64,000 bases of DNA. Source: JANJTB01 sp032027125. Lineage in GTDB: Bacteria; Bacteroidota; Ignavibacteria; Kapaibacteriales; UBA2268. Position numbers and translations under genes: made by a program. Each line of letters begins with the position of its first letter. Positions within the stretch are counted from its first letter, which is position 1. Below the pieces are notes generated by a model, which had not been told where the DNA came from, did not search any database, and worked only from the letters and a program-made list of their open reading frames with translations. This document shows, piece by piece, positions 1-8,698 of this stretch. The stretch is taken from positions 1,202,679-1,266,678 of the forward strand of contig JAVSMQ010000001.1 in assembly GCA_032027125.1 (NCBI GenBank). The letters are read 5' to 3'.

Positions 1-1289
1 GTTAAATCAATTCCGTCATCCTGAACTTGTTGGGCAAGTTTTGTTCCCGGCAAAATAAAAAGTTTGTTGACACACATTCTGAAATTCCCGCCCATTTCCA
101 AAAGCACATCAAGTGTTTTTTTAAGGTCGTCTTCATTTTCGTATGGATTATAAGTTATAACATCGGTGTAAAATAAGATTTTTAAATCTTTACATGCTTT
201 AACAGCTCTAAGATAAAGTTCTTTATTAAATACTCTTTTAAAAATATCTTTATTTATTCTTTCACTACCCGATTCCAAAGCAAGACAACATAAATTCAAT
301 CCAGCATCTTTAAGTGTAAATAATATTTCTTCAATATTATTACTTGGATAAATATATGCATGAAAAGGCAGATTTATATACTTTTTATAAAGTGGATTAA
401 ATTCTTTCAGCCAGTTCAGATCCATCCCAAAGATTTCATCTTCAAAATGAATTTCCTTCAAATCAAATTGCTTTTTTGCTTCAATAAGCTCTGCTATCAG
501 GTCTTCGGGAGTTCTGCGTCTAAGAAACTTTTCACCGGAATATAGATTTTTGAACGATGCTTCGCAGCAGTATGAACATTTAAATGGACAACCCCTTGCA
601 CTCATTGTTTGATAGAAACCAACATTACCATCGTTAACAACAGGATAATTTTCGATGATTTTGTCATCTTCGATAAAATACTTATTATCAGATGTATTAT
701 CTCGCCAGGGATAATTATCAATTTTCTGTTCTAAAGGTGATTTGGGATTGTAAACAATTGTGTTGTTTTGAAAAAATGCGAGATTACAAGCATTATTTAT
801 GTTTCGGTTATTATCTATATTATCTGCTATATCAAGTATAGTCCGGTCTCCTTCTCCCAAACATACAAAGTCGGCATATTCGAGACATTTTTCCGGATTT
901 ACGGTCGGATCGAACCCTCCCCATATCACAGGTTCAGGAAAATTCTGTTTGATGAATTTTGTTACTCTTATACAATGTTTTCGCAAAGGAGTGTTTACCG
1001 TCATCCCGATTATATCAGGTTTTAATTTTGTTAATAATTCTTTTAAAAGGTTTAATTCTATATCACTGATTTTTGAATTCGTTGCATGCTTAAAGACTCT
1101 ACCGTTCATATAAATTCCCATCCACGGGAACTCTCCTTCTTCATATTCCAAATTATATGAGCTTTTTGTATCAAACCTTTTTAAAAAAATAATATGGCAC
1201 TTATGACCGTTTCTTTTCAAATTTGCCGACATAAGACGCTGACCATAAGCGTTTCTATCATATAAGGAAATTAATATTATGTTTGCCAT
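1..1289 (-). CDS. B12-binding-type radical SAM protein (partial, C-terminus off window)
   Basis: An uninterrupted minus-strand frame starts at the ATG at 1289 and runs off the left edge of the window, giving about 429 residues. The N-terminus (MANIILISLYDRNAYGQRL) is the Rossmann-like start typical of cobalamin-binding-domain radical SAM enzymes. The cluster motif GCPFKCSYCCEA (cysteines encoded at 588-590, 576-578 and 567-569) is a clean CxxxCxxC that would bind the [4Fe-4S] cluster for S-adenosylmethionine cleavage. The downstream stretch FHAYIYPSNNIEEILFTLK is typical radical SAM barrel sequence. Substrate cannot be told: this superfamily includes methylases, ring-forming and hopanoid/tetrapyrrole enzymes. 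No recognisable partner gene is in the window. Confidence 0.88.
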   Translation of the reverse strand, partial: MANIILISLYDRNAYGQRLMSANLKRNGHKCHIIFLKRFDTKSSYNLEYEEGEFPWMGIYMNGRVFKHATNSKISDIELNLLKELLTKLKPDIIGMTVNTPLRKHCIRVTKFIKQNFPEPVIWGGFDPTVNPEKCLEYADFVCLGEGDRTILDIADNIDNNRNINNACNLAFFQNNTIVYNPKSPLEQKIDNYPWRDNTSDNKYFIEDDKIIENYPVVNDGNVGFYQTMSARGCPFKCSYCCEASFKNLYSGEKFLRRRTPEDLIAELIEAKKQFDLKEIHFEDEIFGMDLNWLKEFNPLYKKYINLPFHAYIYPSNNIEEILFTLKDAGLNLCCLALESGSERINKDIFKRVFNKELYLRAVKACKDLKILFYTDVITYNPYENEDDLKKTLDVLLEMGGNFRMCVNKLFILPGTKLAQQVQDDGIDL

Positions 1290-1474
1290 CTTTTAACCTT
1301 TTAGGTTTATACAAAAACAATTTATTCATAGCACATATCCGAAAAAATATTATTCCCATAATAAATTTTCATTTAACAAAATTTCTTCTCAGATTTTTTC
1401 ACTATAAATGCAACGTAAAAGTACTTAATATAATCAACAAATCAAAATAAAATAATTTTTCATTTAAAAATTCA

Positions 1475-1591
1475 TCTCTAAGGATGATATACTTATTTAA
1501 TATCCAACATTAGAGCCTAAAGATATTGATGCATGTCTGAGATTTGCGGCTGATTTAATGGGTCATCAGTATTCGATAAAAGCAATTGCAT
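1475..1591 (+). pseudogene. Decayed DUF433 antitoxin fragment
   Basis: The frame through 1501-1590 reads YPTLEPKDIDACLRFAADLM then GHQYSIKAIA and a stop, which is the characteristic C-terminal half of a DUF433 (VapB-like) antitoxin. The same frame just upstream reads KDDILI followed by an in-frame TAA at 1498-1500, where intact family members continue without a break. No start codon or N-terminal half is present, and no DUF5615 toxin follows. It is therefore a remnant of a third DUF433 module in this window, besides the intact ones at 16.3 and 30.2 kb. The assignment rests on motif recognition of the YPxLxxxDI-AxxFAAxL pattern. Confidence 0.6.
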
Positions 1592-1814
1592 GAAGGCTAA
1601 GTACCTTGATTTGGAATATTATAGAAAATGAAATTTTAGAATACAATTTAATCAATATTTACTTGGATAAAATTGAATCAACAAAGTAATATTGTATTCC
1701 GGAACATTTAGAATTATCTCCCAAAAATTATAACTATATTCCTGATTTCATTAAAATAAGTTACGTACTATTTATGAAATAGAGCCCAAAATAATTGTTA
1801 AATGCAATTAATTT
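1592..1814. other. Gene-poor AT-rich stretch
   Basis: Between the DUF433 remnant and the HEPN pseudogene I see only short broken frames. One plus-strand frame reads IPEHLELSPKNYNYIPDFIK before a stop and may be debris of another gene, but I cannot assign it. Confidence 0.4.
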
Positions 1815-2229
1815 TTAAACGAACAGCAATTTGTCCGCAACAAAATTGTAGATTTTGTTGGAAGCAATTAATGCTTCATCAAATTCTTCAAATGAGGGTT
1901 CAAAAATGTCATCAGGGTATCTGAATTCGGTAGCAAGGGGGGTTAACAATTCACAATCATCATATAAATCTGAAAAAGATTTATCAATAATAATACATTT
2001 GCTTAGTAGAAAGTTCAAATCATGTGTTTTAAACAACTCAATATTTATAAACCAAATATGCTTTCAATGCTTTCTCGGCAGTTTGCTGACAATGATATAC
2101 AGCCATATCATAAAGAGGGTCGGGGTTTTGAACCAATTTTTTTGCAGCTTTCAAATCATTCTTTGATTTTTTAAGCCATAAGTTGAAAGTAGAAGTACTA
2201 TGCTGTTTCATACAACAACAGTCCGTCAT
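1815..2229 (-). pseudogene. HEPN-domain toxin of a HEPN/MNT pair, frameshifted
   Basis: Two abutting minus-strand frames together make one HEPN domain (PF05168 type). The first (2229 to 2038) carries the N-terminal helices and the motif YHCQQTAEKALKAYLVYK. The second (2036 to 1815) continues with IELFKTHDLNFLLSKC, matching the normal continuation in which the conserved KTHDL follows the AEKALKAYL helix. The frame is broken near 2034-2044, so a one-base indel (or sequencing error) splits the gene. The start overlaps the 3' end of the upstream nucleotidyltransferase gene by up to 32 bp, the usual operon order. HEPN proteins of these pairs are RNases neutralised by the MNT partner; here the toxin would be truncated after about 63 residues. 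Confidence 0.75.
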
Positions 2230-2530
2230 TAATTATTCTATGAAATAATGAACCGCTGTCATTTATATATGGAGCGATTTCGGATTTGGAACGTATTAAA
2301 ATATCAATCGGTACAATGCCGGATAATTCTCTTAAAGAGCGATATGCCCTGCGTGTACGTTTCAGATTTGATTCCTTTGAATCATCAGCAATTACAAATA
2401 AATCAAAATCACTGTCTTTATTTGGAAAACCCCATATATATGAGCCGAATAAAAAAATTCTCTCAGGTTTTAATTCCGATTTAAGTTGTTCGACAATTTT
2501 GTCAAGTAATATTTGATGCTCAATATTCAT
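2198..2530 (-). CDS. MNT-type nucleotidyltransferase antitoxin of a HEPN/MNT pair
   Basis: The 110-residue protein is a minimal nucleotidyltransferase: G29-S30 followed by the metal-binding D41xD43 in the run GSYIWGFPNKDSDFDLFV matches the GSxxxG...SDxDL signature of the pol-beta superfamily. In HEPN/MNT modules the MNT protein inactivates the HEPN RNase, in characterised cases by AMPylating or nucleotidylating it. The gene is intact, lies first in the operon and overlaps the broken HEPN gene. An intact antitoxin with a broken toxin is the expected direction of decay for a TA pair. Confidence 0.85.
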   Translation of the reverse strand: MNIEHQILLDKIVEQLKSELKPERIFLFGSYIWGFPNKDSDFDLFVIADDSKESNLKRTRRAYRSLRELSGIVPIDILIRSKSEIAPYINDSGSLFHRIINDGLLLYETA

Positions 2531-2937
2531 ATTTCAAAAATACTAAATTGTTAATAAACAAGAACAGTTTAATTTAATATATAATTTACTGAAATAAAAA
2601 AACGTAAAATTCTATATTTTAATTTATATTCCATTGTGTTAATTTCAGGCTAATTAAGAAATAACTTAAATAATTCAATTAGTAATCTATCCTCATAATT
2701 ATAGCTACCACTTTTATAAGTCTAAATTTATAACTTCAAATTTGCAAATCCTTTCTATCACTATTTTCTATAAATCTCTTACCAACATAAATCAATTACT
2801 GTTTAACAATTTTATTTTGTTCAATTTATAAATAATTTCCATAATTTAGAAACGATTTGCTTTTTCAATTGTCATAGCGTTGTATTGTTGTACAAAAATT
2901 TAAAAAGTTTTTTTGAAAAAAAACAAATGGTGAAATT
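2531..2937. other. Long AT-rich intergenic region upstream of the surface-protein cluster
   Basis: This 407-bp stretch separates divergent genes and must hold the promoter of the 2.9-13.6 kb cluster. I could not find a convincing TTTG-N20-TAnnTTTG pair on the plus strand here, so the promoter is unassigned. No ORF or strong hairpin is visible. Confidence 0.4.
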
Positions 2938-5763
2938 ATGAAAAGGAACATACTGTTATTATCTGCATTCTTAATAGAATTACTGCTTTTAGTACAAAAA
3001 ACGCCTGCAAAAGACAATCCTGTAACTCTTGGTGAAAATGATATTTACGGTTCGTTTTACTTTTGTCTGCTGCCCGGCATCACTGCCCCTGAGGATTCAG
3101 TTGCAGAATTATCAATAAGCACAATGATTCCTTCTAGGATTTCAATTTCAAGGAGTGGCGAATTAATCAGAAATTCTTTTTTTACAAATGCTAACGAAAT
3201 ACAAAAAATTAAATTTACTGCTGCCGAAGTACAGCCTACAACAAAATATCAATACCGGCTGGGTGCGGATTTGCCTTATGAGAAGGTTTATGAAAATTCT
3301 GCAGTTCATGTCATAACGCACGGTGTTTATAATTCAATTTCTTGTATTGTTAGTACAAAATATGGTGATAATTCCGATGCTATGACGCTAATCAGTGCTG
3401 AATCTTCAGGTAAAGTTTTCCAGATTTCTCATAATACTAAGTATAAACAAAACGACAGCATTCCGGCGTGTTATGTTGCAATTATCGGTATTTATGACAA
3501 TACCAGTGTCCATTTCACGATGGGCGGCAGTGAGTCAAGTTATGTTAATCTCGAATACGGATTCAAACTGGAACCCGGTCAGGTTGAGAACCGTTTAATT
3601 AATAGCGGTGATGTCTGGCTAATTCCGGCTTCGGGCATAAATGCACGTCTTAGCGGCTCAAAAGTAAATGCAAATAAACCGGTTTGTGTGTTTTCTGGTA
3701 ACAATTCAGCATCGGTAACAGGTTCGGCAAAAACGAATTACACGATTCTGCAGGAAACGCCTGAGAATAACTGGGGCATCCACTATTTAATCCCACAGCT
3801 TCTCGTAAGAACATTATATCCGATTGTTCAGGGATTTACTAAAGTTGGGGAAAATACTATAAAACTAAATGGTACTTCACAGTGGTATATTCACAAACCC
3901 GGCGGAATTTCAGGGCTTGGATATTTTGAAGCACCAACCGGAACAAAACCTGATGATGGCAATTACCCGTTTCCGCAGGTTCTGTCTTCTGATATCCCCT
4001 TCAATATAGTTATGGTTAATCCCGGAAAAACTGTTAATGATAATTTTGCAAAACCATTTCAAATGCAGATATTACCTACTCATCAATTCAGGAATTCCGG
4101 AATATTCAATATTACAGACCCAAATCAGGATTGTATAACTTTGGTTTACAGAGCTACAAAGGAAGGACAAATCCCCGATGATATGTATATTACTGAAGTT
4201 GTCGGCGGAAAATTCGAATGGGTAAAATTAAATGAATATTCACTTGAAGCCGGCAGCAAATTCTTTGGTATTTATGAGGACAGTACACAATTCCGAAGTA
4301 AAAATCTTGAATTTTCGAAAGCAGGATTATTTGCCGTAAAATCCGAATTTCCATTAGCAATTTATCAATATCAGCATCCTGACGGAGATAAGAATTCTGC
4401 TTTTGGCTATCATATCGGTAGTGAAATCTATGAACCTGAGATACCTGATACGCTTGCTCCAACAATTGAATTTACAGGATGCTGCTGCAATATTGATGGA
4501 ATAGTCTATGACGAGCCAAGGTCAGATTCAAATAATCGGTCCAATCTCGGATTGGTATATATGGAACATTCAGACAGCTACAATTTTAAGTTTATTGGAG
4601 AAGGATTAGTTCCTGGTATTAGTCCTGTTGCAAACTGGAGTTTAATTAAAATGAATGACAATTTAGATGCACGGGCTCATTTGATTTTTATGGACAGAGT
4701 CGGCAACAGATTGGATACAGTATTTGAATGTCCTGTTAAAATTCCTGTCATTACACCCGGTAAAGCTGTTTTTGGAGATTTCGAAGTCGAAAATCCTGTG
4801 ATAACCAAAACAATTACATTTAATATCAGAGGGCAGAATAATTTAGAAATTCCCGAAAATTATGAAATGTATATTATTCTTGATTCCGACAGCACAGATG
4901 AAAAAGCTAATGACATTAATACATATCAGAATTTTGATTTAGGTTATATGAGGGATATTAATGTTTTCCCGATTTCCATTGGCGGCTCAAAAACCTTCCA
5001 AATCAAGTTTACTGCAAAAGAGAAAGGAGTTTTTAAGGATTCAGTCGGTGTAGTGATTTTAACAAGAAATACTCAAAATAATAGTATCCATATTCATTCC
5101 ATAAAATATTTAGCAGAGCTTTATGCATTTGTAGGTGATAATTCGATAAAAGCAGGGGATTATTCTTTCGGCAGTATTGAAATTAACTATCCCGTATCAA
5201 TTGATATAAATATAGAAAATCCTTCAAATGGTTCGCCGGAAACAACAATACCACTAACAATAACAGGATTTAGCTTCACAGGTGATGATATTGGTATTGA
5301 CGGCAGTGGAAAAGTATTCGAAGTAAGCGGACTTGAAAATATTTCAGTTCAGAATCCTGTTGTAATTGAACCGGATAATAACTTAACTCTAAGTATCAAA
5401 TTTGAACCCAAAGAAGTCAAAGAATATTCTGCTGAAATTACTTTTATAGCTGATGCTGAATTACCTGATAATAAAACAATCTTGACAGGCAGAGGTGAAC
5501 CTTCTACTTCTGTTGAAGAAAATATTATAGGCAGTAATATCGAAATCCGTTACGACAACGGCTTTTTGAAATTCTTTTCAAATGCAGATTATCAGATTGA
5601 TGAAATTGAAATATATGATTTATCGGGAAAATTGATTTTGAGTGAGAAAATTAATCAAACTTTAAACGGCTATTCGCTCAGGACAAATAATTTCACAAGT
5701 GGTGTTTATATCGTAAAGATGTATATAAACGGAATATGGTTCAGCAAGAAAGTGATTATTTAA
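2938..5763 (+). CDS. IgGFc-binding-like surface protein with T9SS tail, paralogue 1
   Basis: This 941-aa secreted protein begins with a signal peptide (MKRNILLLSAFLIELLLLV, cleavage near residue 25). Residues about 115-290 resemble the IgGFc-binding-like domain: a Y-VAIIGIYDNTSVHFTMGG strand pair, then GDVWLIPASG and NKPVCVFSGNN, then a WG-YLIPQL motif. A cysteine cluster (TGCCCNIDG, near 515-525) precedes a DEPRSD...RSNLG segment shared by all four paralogues. Residues about 740-860 form a choice-of-anchor-D/ASH-like beta domain (IDGSGKVFEVSGL...FEPKEVKEYSAEITF). The last 75 residues are a T9SS type A sorting domain ending KMYINGIWFSKKVII. The protein is probably displayed on the outer membrane; its ligand is unknown. 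Confidence 0.85.
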   Translation: MKRNILLLSAFLIELLLLVQKTPAKDNPVTLGENDIYGSFYFCLLPGITAPEDSVAELSISTMIPSRISISRSGELIRNSFFTNANEIQKIKFTAAEVQPTTKYQYRLGADLPYEKVYENSAVHVITHGVYNSISCIVSTKYGDNSDAMTLISAESSGKVFQISHNTKYKQNDSIPACYVAIIGIYDNTSVHFTMGGSESSYVNLEYGFKLEPGQVENRLINSGDVWLIPASGINARLSGSKVNANKPVCVFSGNNSASVTGSAKTNYTILQETPENNWGIHYLIPQLLVRTLYPIVQGFTKVGENTIKLNGTSQWYIHKPGGISGLGYFEAPTGTKPDDGNYPFPQVLSSDIPFNIVMVNPGKTVNDNFAKPFQMQILPTHQFRNSGIFNITDPNQDCITLVYRATKEGQIPDDMYITEVVGGKFEWVKLNEYSLEAGSKFFGIYEDSTQFRSKNLEFSKAGLFAVKSEFPLAIYQYQHPDGDKNSAFGYHIGSEIYEPEIPDTLAPTIEFTGCCCNIDGIVYDEPRSDSNNRSNLGLVYMEHSDSYNFKFIGEGLVPGISPVANWSLIKMNDNLDARAHLIFMDRVGNRLDTVFECPVKIPVITPGKAVFGDFEVENPVITKTITFNIRGQNNLEIPENYEMYIILDSDSTDEKANDINTYQNFDLGYMRDINVFPISIGGSKTFQIKFTAKEKGVFKDSVGVVILTRNTQNNSIHIHSIKYLAELYAFVGDNSIKAGDYSFGSIEINYPVSIDINIENPSNGSPETTIPLTITGFSFTGDDIGIDGSGKVFEVSGLENISVQNPVVIEPDNNLTLSIKFEPKEVKEYSAEITFIADAELPDNKTILTGRGEPSTSVEENIIGSNIEIRYDNGFLKFFSNADYQIDEIEIYDLSGKLILSEKINQTLNGYSLRTNNFTSGVYIVKMYINGIWFSKKVII

Positions 5764-5773
5764 GTGATTCTTA

Positions 5774-5808
5774 AATTCATCCGATGACTGCCAGTCATCG
5801 GATGAATT
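5774..5808. repeat. Perfect intergenic hairpin, copy 1
   Basis: A 16-bp perfect inverted repeat with a 3-nt loop: AATTCATCCGATGACT, then GCC, then the exact reverse complement, 10 bp after the stop of paralogue 1. There is no U-tract, so it is not a standard intrinsic terminator; it may stabilise the 3' end of the mRNA or act as a REP-like site. The same hairpin follows paralogues 2 and 4 and, in a shorter form, the homoserine dehydrogenase gene at 49.6 kb. Confidence 0.9.
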
Positions 5809-5849
5809 GAGAATAAATGTGTTTTAACAAAATGAAAAAAAGGGTTTTT

Positions 5850-8612
5850 ATGAAAAAGTTAGTTTTAATATTTTTGGTTGCTGTTTTATGGTTTTCCGAT
5901 ATGAAGGAATTAATTTCCCAAAGCTCTGGAGAAGGTACATTATATTACTTCACACTCCATCCCGGGATTGTCTATCAGAATGATTCACTTGTAACTATGT
6001 TGATTTCATCACAGAATGAATCACAAATTCATATAGAAAAAAATAATGAATACCTTAGAGAAAATATTATTTCCAAGCAAAACGATTTTGTCAAAGTAAA
6101 ATTAACAGCATTGGAAGCACAGGCAACTTTACGGTATGACAACAGGATGGAAAAGTTATACGAGAAAGCCGCAATTAAAGTTTTGGTAGAAGATAATTTT
6201 TCCGGTAATCTCCAAATTCAAACTACTTACGGCAACAAAACCGGTGGAATGTCAGTGTTGGATGTTACAAAATTAGGAATAAAATATCAGATTGCACATT
6301 CAAATGCAACAAAATATGAACCTTACTATCCCTCAACTTATGTTTCAATAGTCGGTATTTACGATAATACAAGGGTTACATTCAAAATTGGAGGAAGCGG
6401 CGGTAGCTATATCAGGAAAGAAGATGATACAAGAATCGAATCGGGAGAAACTATAAACCGCAGTCTGAATGAAGGTGATGTCTGGCTTTTACCTGCCAAC
6501 GGAAATTTTCAGTCTTTGGCAGGTTCGGGTGTAAGTTCAGATAAACCTGTTGCTGTATTTTCGGGTACTAATTGTTCGATGGGTTTTGGTAATGAGTCAT
6601 GTAATTATACAATCCATCAGGAACTTCCCGAAGAAAGCTGGGGTTATCAATATATGATTCCGCATTTAGCTGAAAGAAAAGATTATTCTGTAGTTAATGC
6701 TTTCACAAAGAAATCCGGAAACTATCTTTCAATTAATGGTAAATCTCAATGGTATATTACAAAACCAGGTGGGATATTTGATATTGGGTATCATGAGGCA
6801 GTAATAGGTGTATTGAATCCTGGACAGACTATACCTGATCCGACTTTAATAACAGGTGAAAAACCAATTAATATTGTTATTGTAAATTCAGGTCTGAATA
6901 TTGATGGAAGTAAAACTTTTGATATGGAAATGCAGATTCTTCCTACCGAACAGTTTTCTAATTCTGCACTTTTCAGAATTGACAATAAAAATGAAGATTA
7001 TATCAATATTGTCTTCAAAGCCTTGAAAAACGGAAATATGCCTGATGATTTATTAATAACCGAAATTATTGACGGTAAGTACGAATGGAAAAAACTCAGC
7101 GATTTTTCGCCTGATTCAGGGCAGAAGTTTTACGGTATATTTCCTGACAGCACACATTTCCGAACAAAGAATATTAAATTCAATAAATCAGGAACTTATG
7201 CAATCAAAGCAAGTGAACCTTTTGCAGTTTACCGGTACGGAGTGGGAAATTCATCTTACGGATTTCCTGTTAACGGCAGTTTGTATGAATTAGAAACACC
7301 GGACAAACTTGCTCCAATAATTGAGTTTAAGAATTGCTGTTGCGGCAGTATTGATGGTATAGTACTGGACGAACCAAGATTAGACCCAGCAAAAAGGAGT
7401 AATCTCGGTCAGATATTTATGGAGACATCAGACAGCTATAATTATAAATTTGATTTGGACCCATTTATATTTGGTGTAAATGCCAGAACTGATTGGAGTT
7501 TAGATATCAAAAACAGGAATTTAGATGCAAGGGCTCATCTTGTTTTCATTGATAAAGCCGGCAACAGATTTGATACGATTTTTCAGTACTTTGCAATAAA
7601 TCTTTCATTAACTCCAAACAATATTGATTATGGCTCATTCAGAGTTGAGCAGATAAATGATGAAAAGAAAATGCAGTTCAAAATCAAAATTGAAGGCAGC
7701 GAAGAAATTAATGAAATATATTCGGTTTATGTTGTTCTTGATTCGGATATAAAAGAATATAAATCCGGTGATATTAACACATTTCAGGGTTTTGAGATAT
7801 TGGATGTTGAAGGAAAAAATTTATTACCCGTAACTTCAGGACAGGAAATAAATTTTGAAATCAAATTTACTGCATCAAAGGGTGGTTCTTTTAGTGATTC
7901 TGTCGGTATAGTTGTCATTGAAAATTCATCAAAAGATACATGCGTTTTGCAATATTATTCATTAATACAAGCGTTTGTCGGCAGTCCGTATATTTCTGCT
8001 AAAGACAAAAATTTCTCTGAACAGGTATTTAATTTAAGAACTCCTGAATATGACTTAACCGTAACAAATCTAAATTCAGGAGAATATAAAGCAACCACTT
8101 CTTTAAAAATTACAGGGGTTGAGTTTACTGGTGATGAAATTGGACACAAAGGCAGTGATGCAGTATTTGAAGTCGAGGGACTTGGCGATGTCTCGGAAAC
8201 AAAACCGATTATATTAACACCGGGAGAATCACGAACTTTCTCGGTCAGCTTCAAACCTAAGGAAATTAAAGAATACAACTCGGTCATTACTTTTATAGCT
8301 GATGCAGAAATGCCTGATAATAAAACAATATTAACCGGTATGGGAATACCAACATCTGTAAGTGATGAAGAAAAATTATCATCAAAAATCGAAATCCTGT
8401 ACGATAACGGCTTTCTGAGACTCTATTCAAAGGAAGATTATCAGATTGATGAAATTGAAATATATGATTTATCGGGAAAATTGATTTTGAGTGTCAAAAT
8501 TAATCAGACTTTAAACAGTTATACTCTCAGGACAACTAATTTTACAATAGGTGTTTATATCGTAAAGATGTATATAAACGGAATGTGGTTTAGTAAGAAA
8601 GTGATTATTTAA
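5850..8612 (+). CDS. IgGFc-binding-like surface protein with T9SS tail, paralogue 2
   Basis: The 920-aa protein has the same module order as paralogue 1: signal peptide (MKKLVLIFLVAVLWF), IgGFc-binding-like domain (YVSIVGIYDNTRVTFKIGG; DVWLLPANG; KPVAVFSGTN; WGYQYMIPHL), cysteine cluster (KNCCCGSIDG), DEPRLDPAKRSNLG segment, choice-of-anchor-D-like domain and T9SS sorting tail ending MYINGMWFSKKVII. I chose the ATG at 5850 rather than 5817 because it aligns with the starts of paralogues 3 and 4 and follows an AAAAAGGG ribosome-binding site. The leader and the intergenic DNA before it are copied almost exactly before paralogue 3, showing tandem duplication. It is probably cotranscribed with its neighbours, 86 bp apart. 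Confidence 0.85.
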   Translation: MKKLVLIFLVAVLWFSDMKELISQSSGEGTLYYFTLHPGIVYQNDSLVTMLISSQNESQIHIEKNNEYLRENIISKQNDFVKVKLTALEAQATLRYDNRMEKLYEKAAIKVLVEDNFSGNLQIQTTYGNKTGGMSVLDVTKLGIKYQIAHSNATKYEPYYPSTYVSIVGIYDNTRVTFKIGGSGGSYIRKEDDTRIESGETINRSLNEGDVWLLPANGNFQSLAGSGVSSDKPVAVFSGTNCSMGFGNESCNYTIHQELPEESWGYQYMIPHLAERKDYSVVNAFTKKSGNYLSINGKSQWYITKPGGIFDIGYHEAVIGVLNPGQTIPDPTLITGEKPINIVIVNSGLNIDGSKTFDMEMQILPTEQFSNSALFRIDNKNEDYINIVFKALKNGNMPDDLLITEIIDGKYEWKKLSDFSPDSGQKFYGIFPDSTHFRTKNIKFNKSGTYAIKASEPFAVYRYGVGNSSYGFPVNGSLYELETPDKLAPIIEFKNCCCGSIDGIVLDEPRLDPAKRSNLGQIFMETSDSYNYKFDLDPFIFGVNARTDWSLDIKNRNLDARAHLVFIDKAGNRFDTIFQYFAINLSLTPNNIDYGSFRVEQINDEKKMQFKIKIEGSEEINEIYSVYVVLDSDIKEYKSGDINTFQGFEILDVEGKNLLPVTSGQEINFEIKFTASKGGSFSDSVGIVVIENSSKDTCVLQYYSLIQAFVGSPYISAKDKNFSEQVFNLRTPEYDLTVTNLNSGEYKATTSLKITGVEFTGDEIGHKGSDAVFEVEGLGDVSETKPIILTPGESRTFSVSFKPKEIKEYNSVITFIADAEMPDNKTILTGMGIPTSVSDEEKLSSKIEILYDNGFLRLYSKEDYQIDEIEIYDLSGKLILSVKINQTLNSYTLRTTNFTIGVYIVKMYINGMWFSKKVII

Positions 8613-8622
8613 GTGATTCTTA

Positions 8623-8657
8623 AATTCATCCGATGACTGCCAGTCATCGGATGAATT
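8623..8657. repeat. Perfect intergenic hairpin, copy 2
   Basis: Identical to copy 1: 16-bp arms and a GCC loop, 10 bp after the stop of paralogue 2. The identity extends from the last codons of the gene through the hairpin to the next ATG, about 85 bp, so the whole spacer was duplicated with the gene. Confidence 0.9.
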
Positions 8658-8698
8658 GAGAATAAATGTGTTTTAACAAAATGAAAAAAAGGTTTTTT

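Noticed and set aside
5817..5849. Upstream start codon (MCFNKMKKR...) for paralogue 2, and the equivalent for paralogue 3
   Set aside because: Paralogue 4 lacks this extension, and the inner ATG gives a normal signal peptide with an A-rich/GG site.
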